Assembly: GCF_000003195.3 (NCBI RefSeq)
Contig: NC_012870.2
Coordinates: 4,394,501 to 4,458,500, forward strand
DNA length: 64,000 bases
From: Sorghum bicolor
Lineage: Eukaryota > Streptophyta > Magnoliopsida > Poales > Poaceae
Direction of reading: 5' to 3'
Position numbers and translations under genes: made by a program. Positions 1 to 12,073 of this stretch are shown here, in pieces. The stretch's first letter is position 1. The number at the start of each line of letters is the position of its first letter. Under the pieces are notes generated by a model. The model was not told the origin of the DNA, did no database searches, and saw nothing but the letters and a program-made list of their open reading frames with translations.

Positions 1-132
1 ATATAGACAAAAATAAAAACTAATTATACAATTTGACTGTAAATCGCGAGATGAATGTTTTGAGTCTAGTTAGTCTATGATTGGACAAACGAAAATGCTA
101 CAGTACTAAAAAAAAAAAAACTAAACAAAGCC
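1..132 (-). repeat. GGCCTTGTTTAG-family MITE, cut by the window edge
   Basis: The stretch holds the reversed core of the window's commonest repeat. It reads through a TAAATCGCGAGA core, a GATTGGACAA block and a terminus CTAAACAAAGCC. The other end lies outside the window. It is non-coding and is placed with Tourist-like MITEs because better-preserved copies here have 3-bp target duplications. Confidence 0.8.
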
Positions 133-611
133 AAAGTGTGAATGCCGCAATCCATATGCATCTAGTATGACTCTATGTGAATAATTGGAATCCTGCAAAA
201 AATGACATGAGAAACTTTTCTTAAAACCAAGCAGAAACTTTTTTTTTCTTTGAAACCATGCCGAAACTTAGGCACACACGATTGTTTCTGTTAGGATTAT
301 TGCTTACTTTCAGCTAAGCTCTTCTCAGGTCCTTCAGTCCTTGATATCATGTGATCTTGTGCTTGAAAGCATTTAATCTTGCCCTCGAGCATTCTCTTTT
401 CTATCTCATAATCCTGACACTTTCTGGGGCATAAGTCTGAATCATTTTCTGCCATTTAACTTTGCAGGAGGAACTGGAAAGTGCATACAATGCAAAACTC
501 CAACAGTCCAAGAATTCTCTGAACTGGTAAAATATATGCATGTTTCTGTTCTGCCACGTCGATCAGCTCCCCCTCCCAGAGTATTCAACTGGGGCATGGA
601 CCTCGTGCATA

Positions 612-853
612 GGCATTGTTTAGATCCAAAAAGTTTTTAGATTTTGACATTGTAGCGTTTTTATTTTTATTTGACAAATATTATCCAATCATGGAGTAAC
701 TAGGCTTAAAAAATTCGTCTCGCGATTTACAGACAAATTGTGCAATTTATTTTTGTTTTCATCTATATTTAATGCTCTATGCATATGCCATCAGATTCGA
801 CATGACGAGAAATCTTGAAAAATCTTTGGTTTTTATTGTGAACTAAACAAGGT
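612..853 (+). repeat. GGCCTTGTTTAG-family MITE
   Basis: This is a full-length diverged copy. It starts GGCATTGTTTAG, keeps the core TCGTCTCGCGATTTACAG, and ends GAACTAAACAAGG. Length (about 242 bp) and internal order match the copies at 12.5, 16.0 and 38.7 kb. Confidence 0.85.
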
Positions 854-2594
854 CTGAATTAGGATTATTTCTTGTGATGTTGCCTGTCTGTTGCATGCCT
901 GGGATGCATGGTACGTCCTACACTGATGCAGGACTTGATATCTTTAGGTCTAATTGTTTAGTGAATCCGGGGAAAATTAATACTATAGCTCACTTGCTGG
1001 CCGACGATGTTAAGATATGGTGCATCAGGCTACATATGTGTAGCAACTTGGAAGTCTAATTGCAGAAAGATATCAAGTCCTGCATCAGATCAATATTAAC
1101 CTTCTGTCGACATGTTTCATAAGATCAGCAGAAAGATTATGATTCCATCGTTTGCTACCAGCAGTTGTAGGCGACCCTCATTTGTTTCATCTATCTTAAA
1201 GCTGGCTTCATCATTGACAGGAGCAGAAAAAAAGGGTTTGTTACCAGTAATGACGTGAGCAAGAAATAAAACAAAACAGAGTACGTAGTGTGTGCCGCGT
1301 CGCATATGAGCTGACACAGTACGCGTGCATGACCAAAGGGTAACTGATCGTGCAGTTGGTGAGCATGCACGCAAACACGCAGTGGTTGTGCAGAGGCGCA
1401 CGTCAGTGCGTCACGCAAATCTCTCTCCATGACCATAGCCATGATAGAAATAGTCGCCTCTAGACTCCAGTTGGCTTTTTTGGCTCAGTACGAAGATGAT
1501 CACGCCGAGATCCTTGCGCAAGTGGCATTCGTTAGTCTTCGTGGTGACGCAAGAGCAGAGCAGACGTCGCCTGTCGTCTCACTGTCTATTTGCACATATA
1601 TACACACATTGCATGTCGCACTATGTACACACTTGGTAAATTAAGGTCAGTTTGGTTTTTTCCGGTAAAGTTTAACTCCTGTCACATTGAATATCTAAAT
1701 ATAGACTATTTACAAAACTAAAAACATAGCTAGAGAGTAATTTACAGGACGAATCCGAAGAAAGTCGCTTCCTGACTGTAGGTCTTCTAGTCCCACAGTG
1801 GTGAAAAGACAGGGCCAATGTGATATGAAATGGAAGCAGAGGAGCCGGATTAGTATTTTGTTATAGCACTTGAAGCAATGAAATTAAGTACTCTACTAAG
1901 AACTTGTTAAGCTTAGGGATGTTCATGGTCCTCTACATCCTAAGTTCCTCCACTAGTGATATGTGTTAGGTCGAATAGATGCGACTAACTCTACTCTCTC
2001 AAGCTAGCTAGTGGCATTAAGTTGGGTTCTTACTTTCTCATTTACCAAAAAAGTTATTGTCAATGACATCAACGAGACATTTGTAGTAACTAACAACTAC
2101 TTCATCAATCTCAAAATTTGCTTGTCAATCTTTTTAGAGGTGCTCATAAAATTGGATATATGTATACTTTTATAGGATAGGAGCGAGGATGTATATGTTA
2201 GTGTCTATGTCCAGACTATGATTTGCAAAAATATAGTGAAATGCATTAGACCCATGAACTCTTAAAATGATTATCCAAGTCCTTCAACTTTTTCAAGTGG
2301 TTTATTCTAAGTCCACTCTAAATACAATCATAGGCCTGAATTTACAATTTGAATGAACCACTTTAAAAGCTAAAATACCTAGATGATTAGTTCATGGATC
2401 CATATGCGAATACGAGAAAAGTTTAGGATATAGTCCCTTTATCCTAGAAAGGATGTAATTCTAGGACTCATGTGTTGTCCAAAAAGATTCCAATTCTAGC
2501 TTCATAAGTAGATGTGGTATCCTAAAAATATATGCTCTATAGATGTGATGCAATACAGAGTTTATAAGTGTAATCATTTGCTTTATGTCCCATC
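854..2594. other. Intergenic, no gene recognised
   Basis: Only short open frames occur here, none with family resemblance or coherent splice sites. Composition is ordinary AT-rich grass intergenic DNA. No repeat with clear ends was found. Confidence 0.5.
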
Positions 2595-2773
2595 AACACA
2601 TATGGAGAACAGCGAAAGGGCCTCTAGCCTAGTGGTTAGAGCACCTGAGTAGCACCTGCAGACCTGGGTTCGACTCCATGTGAAAGCGAATTTAAACAAG
2701 TCTGCATTATCAAAAAATAAAAAAATAGGTTGGGTTTCCCTCGCTGACTTCGGTCAAAAACACATATGGAGAA
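2595..2773 (+). mobile_element. tRNA-derived SINE with 15-bp target-site duplication
   Basis: The element body (2610-2758, about 149 bp) begins with a tRNA-like head. A box A-like segment TAGCCTAGTGG is followed about 45 bp later by a box B-like GGTTCGACTCC, the two parts of an internal RNA polymerase III promoter. It is flanked by perfect 15-bp direct repeats, AACACATATGGAGAA, at 2595-2609 and 2759-2773. That is the expected scar of LINE-assisted insertion. The head resembles the plant Au-SINE group, an assignment from memory. The body is short, so it may be 3'-truncated. Confidence 0.85.
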
Positions 2774-5700
2774 AAAAAAGCATGGGTACACGTGTCTTTA
2801 TTGTGTGCTAACTTCTTGGTGAAAATTATATTCTTTCTAGGACGAAGGTAGTACATTGTATTTCGCTCTTAGAAAAGCTCGACATGAACCTTCAACAATC
2901 ATTTTATATCTCAAAGTCAATCATGATTCGAGTAAATCCTTAAGCTGAAAGTGAGCTGAATGTTCTCGAATATTTTTTCTAAAACTCTTTTAAATGTAAC
3001 ATATTGTTCTTAGGCAACCAAACAAGTGCATTGAGCCATGTTAAATAAAAAAAAGCACACTGAGCCATCACACAAAAGCTAGGGAACCGCAAGTTCAAGA
3101 AACAGGGCATCCATCTAGCCGCCGCATAGGAAATTATGGTGTTGCTGTGGACCTCTGGAGTACTGACTGGATTCTTGCCGCACGGACTCTAGGCTCTAAA
3201 CGCTGGTTTCATTCAGCTTCATCGTATTGGCAATGGTACCTGTCAAGTTATCAAAAATACTGATGTAACGTAGCAATAAATAAAAATAAACTCTCTCTTG
3301 AAACCTATATTGAGACTAGCCTAATTGGATTGTGTTGTTTGACAATGTAACTTAGCCACCATTGGTTGTTTCTTTTTTTTTTTGCTTCTTTTGTTCTTAT
3401 CTCTCTTGCTCACAAATCTTGTATGTTTGGACCTTGGCATCGAGGTTCAGACCGGTAATCGCCTGCCGAATTTCTCTACTAAAAAAACGCAACAGAAGCC
3501 AACCAGATTATTAATTATTGCATGTATGTATGACACATCACCCAACCCAACATTCGTGTTGAAATTATCTCCAATATAATGAGCGTATAATGGTATGGTA
3601 TAGATCCCCTTGCATAACTCAGAACGTATTATTTGGTCAACACACGCAGCCGACACAGCCAGCCGTGGCTACGTCATCGTAATAAGCAATAAGAACAGGG
3701 GCCAATTAGATGAAGTGATCGTGTCAAATACTCTTCGTATGCATGCATGCATACCGAGGACTAAGAACCGTTTGGGAATTAGAGCAGCCGCCATTATTTT
3801 CCTCAATAAAAAGAAAAGAGCAGCCGTGGCCATCACCATCAGTGGCAACAACTAGCAAACGCTAATGATCCATGGAGCACAAGAAACATATACAAGATTG
3901 AAAGTCAGAGCTCCTGTCACTGCGTTAAAAAAAAAAGACGTACAAAGGTCATAAAACACAAGAATATATTTCGAGGAATTTTGTTAGGACAAATTAAACT
4001 TGTATAGGGGGAAAATAAAAAGGGACACGGTACCACCAGCAAGTTCAAGTTGCAGCGGCATTTGTGTTGCTTTCGAAATAGTGCCTGAACAACCAGGGAA
4101 ACCGATGTTTGAACAAATGATGCTTAAATCCCTACTGTACCATGACAAAGATGCACTAAAACCACGTTATTATCTTATTAAAGTAACTTGAAACTACATG
4201 TTCGGAGCGACACAAGAGGATGGATGATCACACACATGCATGAATGAGATGGGCGAAAACGAGAGCAATATCTCACCAACGGCCGCGCGCCAATGGGCGA
4301 CTCAACGAACCTGACGTGCCACCAGCATTGTGCAGCCGCTGCAATGAACAGCAGCAAGTCGCAGGTCACGTCAGGATCTGATGCAAACGGTTCTGTGCCG
4401 GGGCTTGATGTGAAGGTCTCCCGCTGCAGTCTGGGAAGTGCAAATCATATGGTGATGACGAGCTTATGAACCAAATCCCACTGGTCAAGAGAAAAGAGAC
4501 GGATTAAGATAGGGATTATGGAGGATGGTTGACCCACCACCTTACATGGCATTGGCAATATATAGTGAGATGAATTGACCACCATCTGAATGCGATTAGA
4601 CATTAGAGATCTGAAAACAAAAGATGCAGTGCAGGCCTATCATTAGTATACTCCTGCACCAACAGACAAGATGTTATTTATATCTCAGTGTATGTATTTC
4701 TTTGTCCATATTCTTTTCTTGAGATATCACATATAATACTATTTGTTCAGATTTTGATCAGGCGTCAGACAAGTACTGGCAAATTGATAAGCTGCCGGAT
4801 TCAGTTTATCCTATTGGAAAACTACGGAGGAGCCCCTCTCCTCCTGACGTGACTGGACGCGGTACCATTCTCATCATTTGGTCCACTATTCCCTCGGTTT
4901 CAAGTACACCAACTATTCATCTAAAAAAGGTACAACAATTATATGTCTTGTTCATCAACTCATCAAATTCTAGCCCGTGTTTAGTTGTTCATGCCTCAGA
5001 AACAAATGCAAGTATTTGCCAAAAAAGTTCTGTAGATAGGTAGAATAGAAGGTAGGGGTCATGTGTGCCACTGCCAGAGTTAAAAAGAATCTTTCTGTAG
5101 TAGTAGAGCAAAAAGGCCTAGGAAATAGGCTTAGTTGTTCTTTTAAGAATAAATCAGGCTATTAGTAGAGCAAAGTGATATGGCTGATCGCCTAAATCCT
5201 CACAAAAGTAGACTATAGTACTAGCTGAAATCGATGACCACCGAGACTGAGACACTGAATAGTGAATACAGAGAAAAAGCAGCCCCTCCACTATTATTCC
5301 AAACAGGAAGCATCCTTGAAGCAGCCAAATTGTCAAAAATTCGTGCAGTGCAGGCGACATGATTTTGGTAGTTTCTGTTGATTAGGTCGTGCGAGCATAA
5401 GCATAGAGGCTAATTAAAGAAGGTTACATGAACAAAGCTAAAGGAACAGCACAAGCGGCCAACAAACACGGGGAATAACTAGGCCTAAAGCGTTTCTCTC
5501 TCTTTTACTTTCGTGTTGTGATGAAAAGTACCGGTACTGATAGTCTGATACGATTTTCAAAGGTACCGATACTTGGCTTTCTCATGTAATCATTTGATTG
5601 AGCACTATACAATCCATCTTTTAGTGTGTATGATTTGAAAATCAGAGAAAGAAGAACATAAGCAATCAAGTCCAGTGAAAAAGGTACTAACAGTAAACAC

Positions 5701-6250
5701 ATCTTATGAGTGGGTGAGATTTCAAGATCATCTTATTAAAGGATGAGATAAGCAGCTACATAAACAAGCTCAACTGTTCAAGACAAGAACTGGAAGAACT
5801 CAGCTAGCTGTCTATTCATCAATCAACAATAAATGGGAAATGATTCTATGCTCGTATTGGTACAAACCCTGAAACATAGTACAAATCCTAAACCAAGCGA
5901 GTAGCACGAGACAACAATGTCTGTCACTAACAAGTAACAACAAACCCTGGTCCTGGTTTTTTTTTTTTACCACGTCTACTGCCACAAAAGGGGCCAAAAT
6001 TTTCGACAGAGCAGCAAGAAAACGAAAGGATCACGAATTCACTAGCAGGCAGGTCAATTAGGTAGGAAAAATCTAGTCACTGCTGCCCAAATTTTATCAT
6101 GCCCCCAAACATGATCAAAATCGTTGCAAAACGAAGTGGTCAACCGTGCCAATGATCCAAGCACAATAAGCACATTAAATTAAACAAAGATAGAGGCCAT
6201 GAGCAAATGGTGCACGCACAGAGCCTAAAAAACAAGTCAGAGAAGCCCCA
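2774..6250. other. Intergenic, no gene recognised
   Basis: Many short frames exist on both strands but none could be assigned or joined into a gene. An open stretch after a possible acceptor at 4749-4750 is discussed among the rejected items. No repeat with clear ends was found. Confidence 0.45.
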
Positions 6251-6261
6251 AAGGAATCGCC

Positions 6262-6269
6262 TATATATA
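6262..6269 (+). promoter_or_regulatory. TATA box of the LRR-extensin-like gene
   Basis: TATATATA lies about 125 bp before the chosen ATG at 6388. This fits a 5' UTR of roughly 95 bases. A spaced TATA element is usual in tissue-restricted grass genes. Confidence 0.6.
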
Positions 6270-6364
6270 CCAAATCGAACACACGGCAACAGCACACAGT
6301 GGACACGAATCACTAGTAGACACAGCAAGCAAGAAACCAAACATTCCACTGCCCTTACCGTTGC

Positions 6365-6391
6365 ATGCAGACAAGTGCAGCCCGGCGATGA
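6365..6391 (+). CDS. Upstream ORF (8 codons) overlapping the main start
   Basis: A short reading frame (MQTSAARR then TGA) starts at 6365 in the leader. Its TGA shares bases with the main ATG at 6388, giving an ATGA overlap. Such start-stop overlaps can allow reinitiation. Whether it is translated is unknown. Confidence 0.4.
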   Translation: MQTSAARR

Positions 6392-7693
6392 CGAGGGTGA
6401 GCTCAAGGGCGGTGGCGGCGGCGTTCTTGGTGCTCGCGGTCGCCTGGCCGCTGCTGGCCTCGGCGCAGCCAGCGCCGAGCATGCCTCCGCCGTCCCCGCC
6501 TGCGGCGGCGGCCACGAACAACTCCCGGTTGGAGAAGGCGTACGTTGCGCTGCAGGCGCTGAAGCGCGCCATCACGGACGACCCCAAGAAGCTGACCAAG
6601 AACTGGTGCGGGCCCGACGTGTGCAACTACTTCGGCGTGTACTGCGCGCCGGCGCCCGACGACCCCTGCCAGCGCACGGTGGCTGGCGTGGACCTCAACC
6701 ACGGCGACCTCGCCGGCACGCTCCCTGAGGAGCTGGGCCTCCTGTCCGACCTCGCCGTCTTCCACCTCAACTCCAACCGCTTCTGCGGCTCCCTCCCCCA
6801 GTCCCTCCGCTCCCTCCACCTCCTCCACGAGATCGATGTCAGCAACAACCAGTTGTCCGGCCCCTTCCCGTCGCAGCTTCTCTGCCTCCCCAATGTCCAG
6901 TACGTCGACATCAGGTGAGCAAGCATACAGTACACGCATCTGCAGACTGCATCAGATTAGTTTACCTGCGAAAGAAGCTGTATATCAGTGCAACTTAATT
7001 ATGTGCTGTGTTGCATGTGTGTGTGAACTGTGAAGGTTTAACAACTTCTGCGGCGAGGTGCCGGCGGCCATCTTCGACAAGAAGATCGACGCGCTTTTCA
7101 TTAACAACAACCACTTCGAGTTCTCGCTGCCGGACAGCTTCACCAACTCGACGGCGTCGGTGATCGTGCTGGCGAACCTGCCGCGGGTGAGCGGCTGCCT
7201 GCCGAGCAGCATCGGCGATATGGCCGGAACGCTCAACGAGCTGATTCTCCTCAACAGCGGCATCTCCTCCTGCATCCCGCCTGAGATCGGCAAGCTGGAC
7301 AAGCTCACCGTGCTCGACCTCAGTTTCAACAACATCGCCGGCACGCTGCCGGATACAATCGGCAACATGCGCGCGCTGGAGCAGCTCGACGTCGCGCACA
7401 ACCGGCTCGCCGGCGAGATACCAGAGAGCATCTGCGAGCTGCCGCACCTCAAGAACTTCACCTACTCGTACAACTTCTTCTGCGGCGAGCCGCATCGGTG
7501 CCTCGAGGTGCCGCGCATCGACGACCGGCAGAACTGCATTGCTGGGCGCCCCGACCAGCGGCCAGGCGAGGAGTGCATCTCATTCCTACACCAACCACGG
7601 GTTCACTGCGACGGCCATGGGTGCATCGCGCCACCATCGCCGCCGCCGCCACCACCTCCACCAGTGCATGCTCCTCCTCCGCCTGTATACTGA
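6388..7693 (+). CDS. Leucine-rich repeat extensin-like cell-wall protein
   Basis: Two exons (6388-6914, 7036-7693) joined through a GT-AG intron encode 394 residues. The ATG at 6388 opens directly into a signal peptide (about residues 1-26, ending LASAQ). A proline-rich spacer follows, then an LRR N-cap with paired cysteines (WCGPDVC and GVYC), and about ten plant-type repeats of the form LDLSFNNIAGTLP. A cysteine-containing C-cap leads to a very short Ser-Pro tail (SPPPPPPPPVHAPPPPVY). LRX proteins bind wall and RALF-type ligands through the LRR and anchor through a long extensin tail. Here the tail is only about 20 residues, closer to the tail-poor LRX relatives such as the At4g06744 type. 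It is secreted, and wall attachment is inferred. Confidence 0.88.
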
Positions 7694-10049
7694 TCTGTGG
7701 TAACATGTAATTGCTTCCTGCCTTGTCGTGTGAAAATTGAAGGGTAAATGCATACACATGGTATATACTGTAATTTTTATTTCTCAACAAAAGAGTAATA
7801 ATGGATTCATAGATTTTCATTACGGAATGCTTCGCTTATTCTCAAAAGAAAAATATTTGCACTGCACAACTCAACTGAAAGTTTGGTGAGAGAGACTTGT
7901 CAATGTATTCCTTTATTGTTTCTTGTACTGGTTTTTTAATGTTGTAGTACTGAAAGTCATAGCTAAGTAATGTTCTCTTAGCAGTACGGTCTGCAAATAC
8001 TTCACTTCTCATCACATTTATCAGTATAAATAGTAGAGTTATAGCTGTAGTTTAGATGAGGGACCATGTCTAGACAGAATTAGGACCACTGCTAAAGTGG
8101 GAGGAAACAAAGAAAAACGACATAAGGATAGCCGCATCGTATTGCCTTTTACAGGTTAAAAATGATATAAATGTTGGGATAATCGTGCAACCTTTGGGTG
8201 TTCATAAGAGTTGGTACATTACAGCATACTAGTTTGGCAATTTAGATGCCAACCATTGTTGAAAAGTTATGTTTGACAACAATATATGACCTATTCAAGA
8301 ATTGAAGCTATGAAAACAGATGAACAAGAAAACAGAGGATAATAAATTAAAAAGAATCTAGTTCAGTACACCAAATGATGTACAGTAGTGGAATAATGCA
8401 TTTGATAAGGATTGGTCAAAGGGGAATATAGAAAGGTGCTCTCATGGATTCCAGCTGCAAAGAGCGTTTTCTTCTACTCTATGGTTGATCAACTCAAAGG
8501 GCAAGAAACTTCGCCTACCTCTCATCTTGGCTGGTTCCAGGCAGGCAGGATTTCTTCATGCATGTACTCAACATACACCTTTACCTTTATCCATATAACT
8601 TCTACTTCATGTCCTTGTCACAAGATCGACCTACTAAAAGATTGCATAACTGAAAAGTGTATGATGTACAACATCCAAGTATATCTGGTAAGAGTAAAGC
8701 ATGCTAACGATTTTCTGGAGATGGGTGACAGAGACCATAGAGCTATGTAAAGATGGATGTGATGGGAACATGACCATATGTAAGTATCACAGGAGAATGC
8801 AATCTCAATTGTGAAACTGAGTGATCAGGCTAAATGGGATGGCTGACCTTTTTTTCACAGTTTGATCAACTGAATGACAAACGAATAGATGTTAACTAGG
8901 GAAAGTAGGATAAGTTGGTGCATAGTGCAAGTGGAGAATAAAATATGACAATGACAGTGACTAAATCAGTATTATACCAAGTGTAATACGGCTACTTACC
9001 CTAAAACAAATGACAAAAAGCTGATGGCATCATTCTTACACTCATTAATGAGACTCCTAAGTCATAGAGTTGAGGACCAGGTCATCAGAAAATCAAGTCT
9101 GGCAAGGTAGCAGGTGGTCTAATATGTTCTCGCTGCATAGAAGACACAGCCAGGGTCGGCCAACCAAGTTTCATGGACACGGACTGACGAACAACATACA
9201 ATCTCAAGTTTTCAACATTCGTCAACAATCGCAATGTGTATACATGGTGGATATTTCTGATTGAACTATTTCTCTTTTCAGTAATGCCCCCATGCTGTGA
9301 CTTAACTCTGTTCAAATGCTCCAGCCGTCCAGCATTTAATTGTGTGATTGTAGCTAAATAAATGTGATTTCTTGATCTATCTGTGAAAGAAAATAGTGAT
9401 GACTGTTATGGAACCAATATGGTACACTACACTATGCCAGTAGTATAACATATGGCCTGAATTCTGAATAACCGTCATGACTATCATCAGACATAATTGA
9501 ATAAAGAAAAGGACTCCTTAGGCTTTATAACTGGTTCCTAAGATAGTTATACGACAGAATCATAAAGACGATGCCTTTAATGAAGAGCTGATTCCAATTA
9601 ATTTAGGGAAGATTCAAAGAAAGTTTTGGGGAATCCTGAACCATATATCAATGAAACTCAAATAAAAACATCTTCTTTTTTATTAAAAAGATTCAATTCT
9701 TGGTTAATACGGTGATCTTTTCCTCAAGCAAGCAGAAGTTATGCAGTAATATTGTACCAACGGGAATAGGGGACACATAATAGCTGTAGGCAAGGCAGAA
9801 CTCAGTGAATAATGCTGATCGATATGCACTCAATTCAGAAAATTAGGAAGTTGATGGGCTTTGGCTATAATTGGATATTCAACAGAAAATTCAAGGTTAC
9901 ATAACCTAGTATCATTCAGTGCCAATAATATTCATAAAAAGAATCATCAGTCGTCAGTAGGTTTTCCATGGATATACAGATTCACCATACCTGAGTGGAA
10001 GGCATTGCAATACAAGATATTGAGGTACAAGAATTTTGTTCCTAAAAAT
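7694..10049. other. Intergenic, no gene recognised
   Basis: The stretch includes the 3' ends of both flanking genes. Open frames at 8412-8750 and 9070-9264 lack recognisable domains and have AT-rich, non-coding composition. No clear repeat termini were found. Confidence 0.5.
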
Positions 10050-11870
10050 CTACCAATAGTCACCGCAAGAACAGATCCCTTCTTCAAAGTGATGGAAGCG
10101 GTTCAGATCTCTGAGTATAATTCGCCTATTGAAGACCATTGAGACAAGCTTTGCCATTGAGTGGCAATCTGGGCATACGCGGAGATTCTTCACAACACGC
10201 AGTGTAGCTCCTGGGGCAGTATTTAGAAGCCCAAAAGCAATTGCCAGCTTCTCACTATGGTATTTTAGGCTTATTGCCTTCTCCTCCTCACCCATTTCGA
10301 CATGAAACACATGTGAAGTATTAGGGACATAACCAACAAGTTTTAGTTGATCGATCACTTCATCAACCATTTTCCGTGCTTCTTGTGATTTGGGGTGCCT
10401 TCCATCTCCTGCGAAGAACTCATGAACTGTGTTATCTATCTCGATTGAGCTGCAGCCAGGCACCTTTACCACACCTTTTTCGCTCATCAGTTTTCTTACC
10501 ATATTCATCTCTTCCCAGTATCCAGTGTTTGCACACAAATTCGAGAATATTACATAGTCACCACCATGAGAATCGTCCAGCTTAAGAATCCTCTCAAAGA
10601 CGCGCTTGCCAAGTTCGAAATCTCCATGGCCTCCACAAGCAGAAAGCAACGTCCTCCATAAGATGGGGGTGGGATTTATTGGCAGTTCATCAATAAACTT
10701 ATAAGCTCTTTCTAGCTGCCCTGAACGAGCTAGTAAATCCGTCACACAACCATAGTGCTTGATCCCTGGAACAATTCCATGATCTTTCATATCGTCGAAA
10801 TACTGAAGCCCTTCACTCACCAGACCAGAGTGGCTACAGGCGTAGAGCACACCAAGGAATGTAATATCATCAGGCTTCATCCCTTCCTTCTTCATCTCTT
10901 CAAACAGCGAAATGGCCTCCCTGCCATAGCCATGGTTAGCATATGCCACGATCATCACTGACCAAGCTTGCCTATCTTTTGACTCCATCCCCTGGAACAC
11001 ATCAATGGCGTCCTCCAAGCTCCCACACTTTGCATACATGTCAATCAGCGCAGTGCTGACCTTGACGAGGGAACCGAGCCCTATCTTCCGAACATAATCA
11101 TGGACCCACCTCCCCAGTTCGAGCGCCCCAAGCAACGCGCACGCTGAGAGCACACTGATCACCGTGACGGACGTCGGCTTGAGCCCCTTGCCCTGCATCT
11201 CCCGGAACAGCACCAGCGCCTCCCCAGGCCGGCTGCTCCTGACAGCAGCGGCGATCATCGCGTTGTACGAGACGACGCAGCCCCCGTCCGTCCCGCCAAA
11301 CATGACGCGCGCGGCGCGCGCGTCCCCGCACTCGGCGTACATGTTGATGAGCGTGGGGCGGACGTAGTCGTGGTCCGCGGCGCCGAGCTTGACCGCCAGG
11401 GCGTGCGCCTGCCGCCCTTCCTCCCCCGCGCGCGCCGCGGCGCACGCCTTGAGCAGCGACACGAACGTGTACGTGTCCGGCGCGACGCCCTCCTCCAGCA
11501 TCCGCACGAACACCCGCACCGCCGCCGCCGCCTCCGAGGAGGAGGGGTTGGAGGAGCGCGCGTAGCCGCGGAGCAGGGTGTTGTACCAGACGGCGTCCGC
11601 CGGGTGGGGCACCCTGTCGAAAACCTGACGGGCGTATGCGAGGTGGGCGGGCCCCGCGTCTGGGCCCGTGCAGAGCGTGAGGAGCCTGGTGACCAAGGCC
11701 GGGTGCGCGGCGAGGCCGGCCTTGACGGCGGCGGCGTGGAGCTGGGCAAGCGTGCGGAGACTGGTGCAGTGCGGGAGGTGGGAGAGGACCGGGTGCTGCT
11801 GCGGTGGTGGGCTCTTGGGCTTGGCGGGAAGGAGAGGGGCAGGCGTGGCGGTTAGGGGCGCGGACGACAT
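10050..11870 (-). CDS. DYW-class pentatricopeptide repeat RNA-editing factor
   Basis: A single uninterrupted frame of 606 residues starts at the ATG ending at 11870. A Ser/Pro-rich N-terminus, likely an organelle targeting peptide, is followed by PLS-type repeats such as VSYNAMIAAAVRSSRPGEAL and WSVMIVAYANHGYGREAISL. E/E+ motifs and a complete DYW domain follow. The cytidine-deaminase-like zinc signature is intact: H538-S-E540, C566-P-D-C569, C600-x-C602, and the chain ends exactly in DYW. DYW proteins convert specific C to U in plastid or mitochondrial transcripts, with the PPR tract choosing the site. The general layout recalls At2g02980/OTP85, but orthology cannot be settled here. The lack of introns is typical of the family. 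Confidence 0.92.
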   Translation of the reverse strand: MSSAPLTATPAPLLPAKPKSPPPQQHPVLSHLPHCTSLRTLAQLHAAAVKAGLAAHPALVTRLLTLCTGPDAGPAHLAYARQVFDRVPHPADAVWYNTLLRGYARSSNPSSSEAAAAVRVFVRMLEEGVAPDTYTFVSLLKACAAARAGEEGRQAHALAVKLGAADHDYVRPTLINMYAECGDARAARVMFGGTDGGCVVSYNAMIAAAVRSSRPGEALVLFREMQGKGLKPTSVTVISVLSACALLGALELGRWVHDYVRKIGLGSLVKVSTALIDMYAKCGSLEDAIDVFQGMESKDRQAWSVMIVAYANHGYGREAISLFEEMKKEGMKPDDITFLGVLYACSHSGLVSEGLQYFDDMKDHGIVPGIKHYGCVTDLLARSGQLERAYKFIDELPINPTPILWRTLLSACGGHGDFELGKRVFERILKLDDSHGGDYVIFSNLCANTGYWEEMNMVRKLMSEKGVVKVPGCSSIEIDNTVHEFFAGDGRHPKSQEARKMVDEVIDQLKLVGYVPNTSHVFHVEMGEEEKAISLKYHSEKLAIAFGLLNTAPGATLRVVKNLRVCPDCHSMAKLVSMVFNRRIILRDLNRFHHFEEGICSCGDYW

Positions 11871-11980
11871 GGCCGCCCACCCGTCCCGTTATCGTCGGGA
11901 GGACGTGAGCCAAAGGGGATCACCGGAGAAGAGATTAGCGACGGTTTTGGGGTCTCTACTCTCTACTGAGAAGCTGCAGA

Positions 11981-12009
11981 TGGGCCCCTGGGCCTGATCA
12001 GGCTGGGCC
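11981..12009 (-). promoter_or_regulatory. Triple TGGGCC (site II) cluster upstream of the PPR gene
   Basis: TGGGCC occurs at 11981-11986, 11989-11994 and 12004-12009, about 110-140 bp before the PPR start codon. Site II motifs bind TCP factors and are common in promoters of plant genes for organelle and ribosome biogenesis. That fits an organelle-targeted editing factor. Confidence 0.55.
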
Positions 12010-12073
12010 GAGATCTGATTAAATCGGGCCAGAGCTCAATATAAGTAATTCCGAATTTATAGAAAAAATACTA

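Noticed and set aside
469..527. Possible coding exon between AG (468) and GT (528), followed by an open stretch
   Set aside because: Splice-like borders exist, but neither open reading matches a family I know. No neighbouring exon could be linked in phase. It may be the edge of a gene outside the window.
4751..5043. Open stretch after TTGTTCAG, reading FDQASDKYWQIDKLPDSVYP and on
   Set aside because: The reading looks protein-like for about 35 residues and then degenerates. No start, partner exon or known domain was found. A protein search of this segment against grass proteomes would settle it.
6403..6939. Long minus-strand frame over the LRR gene
   Set aside because: It is a shadow of the GC-rich coding exon, with no family resemblance and no independent promoter.
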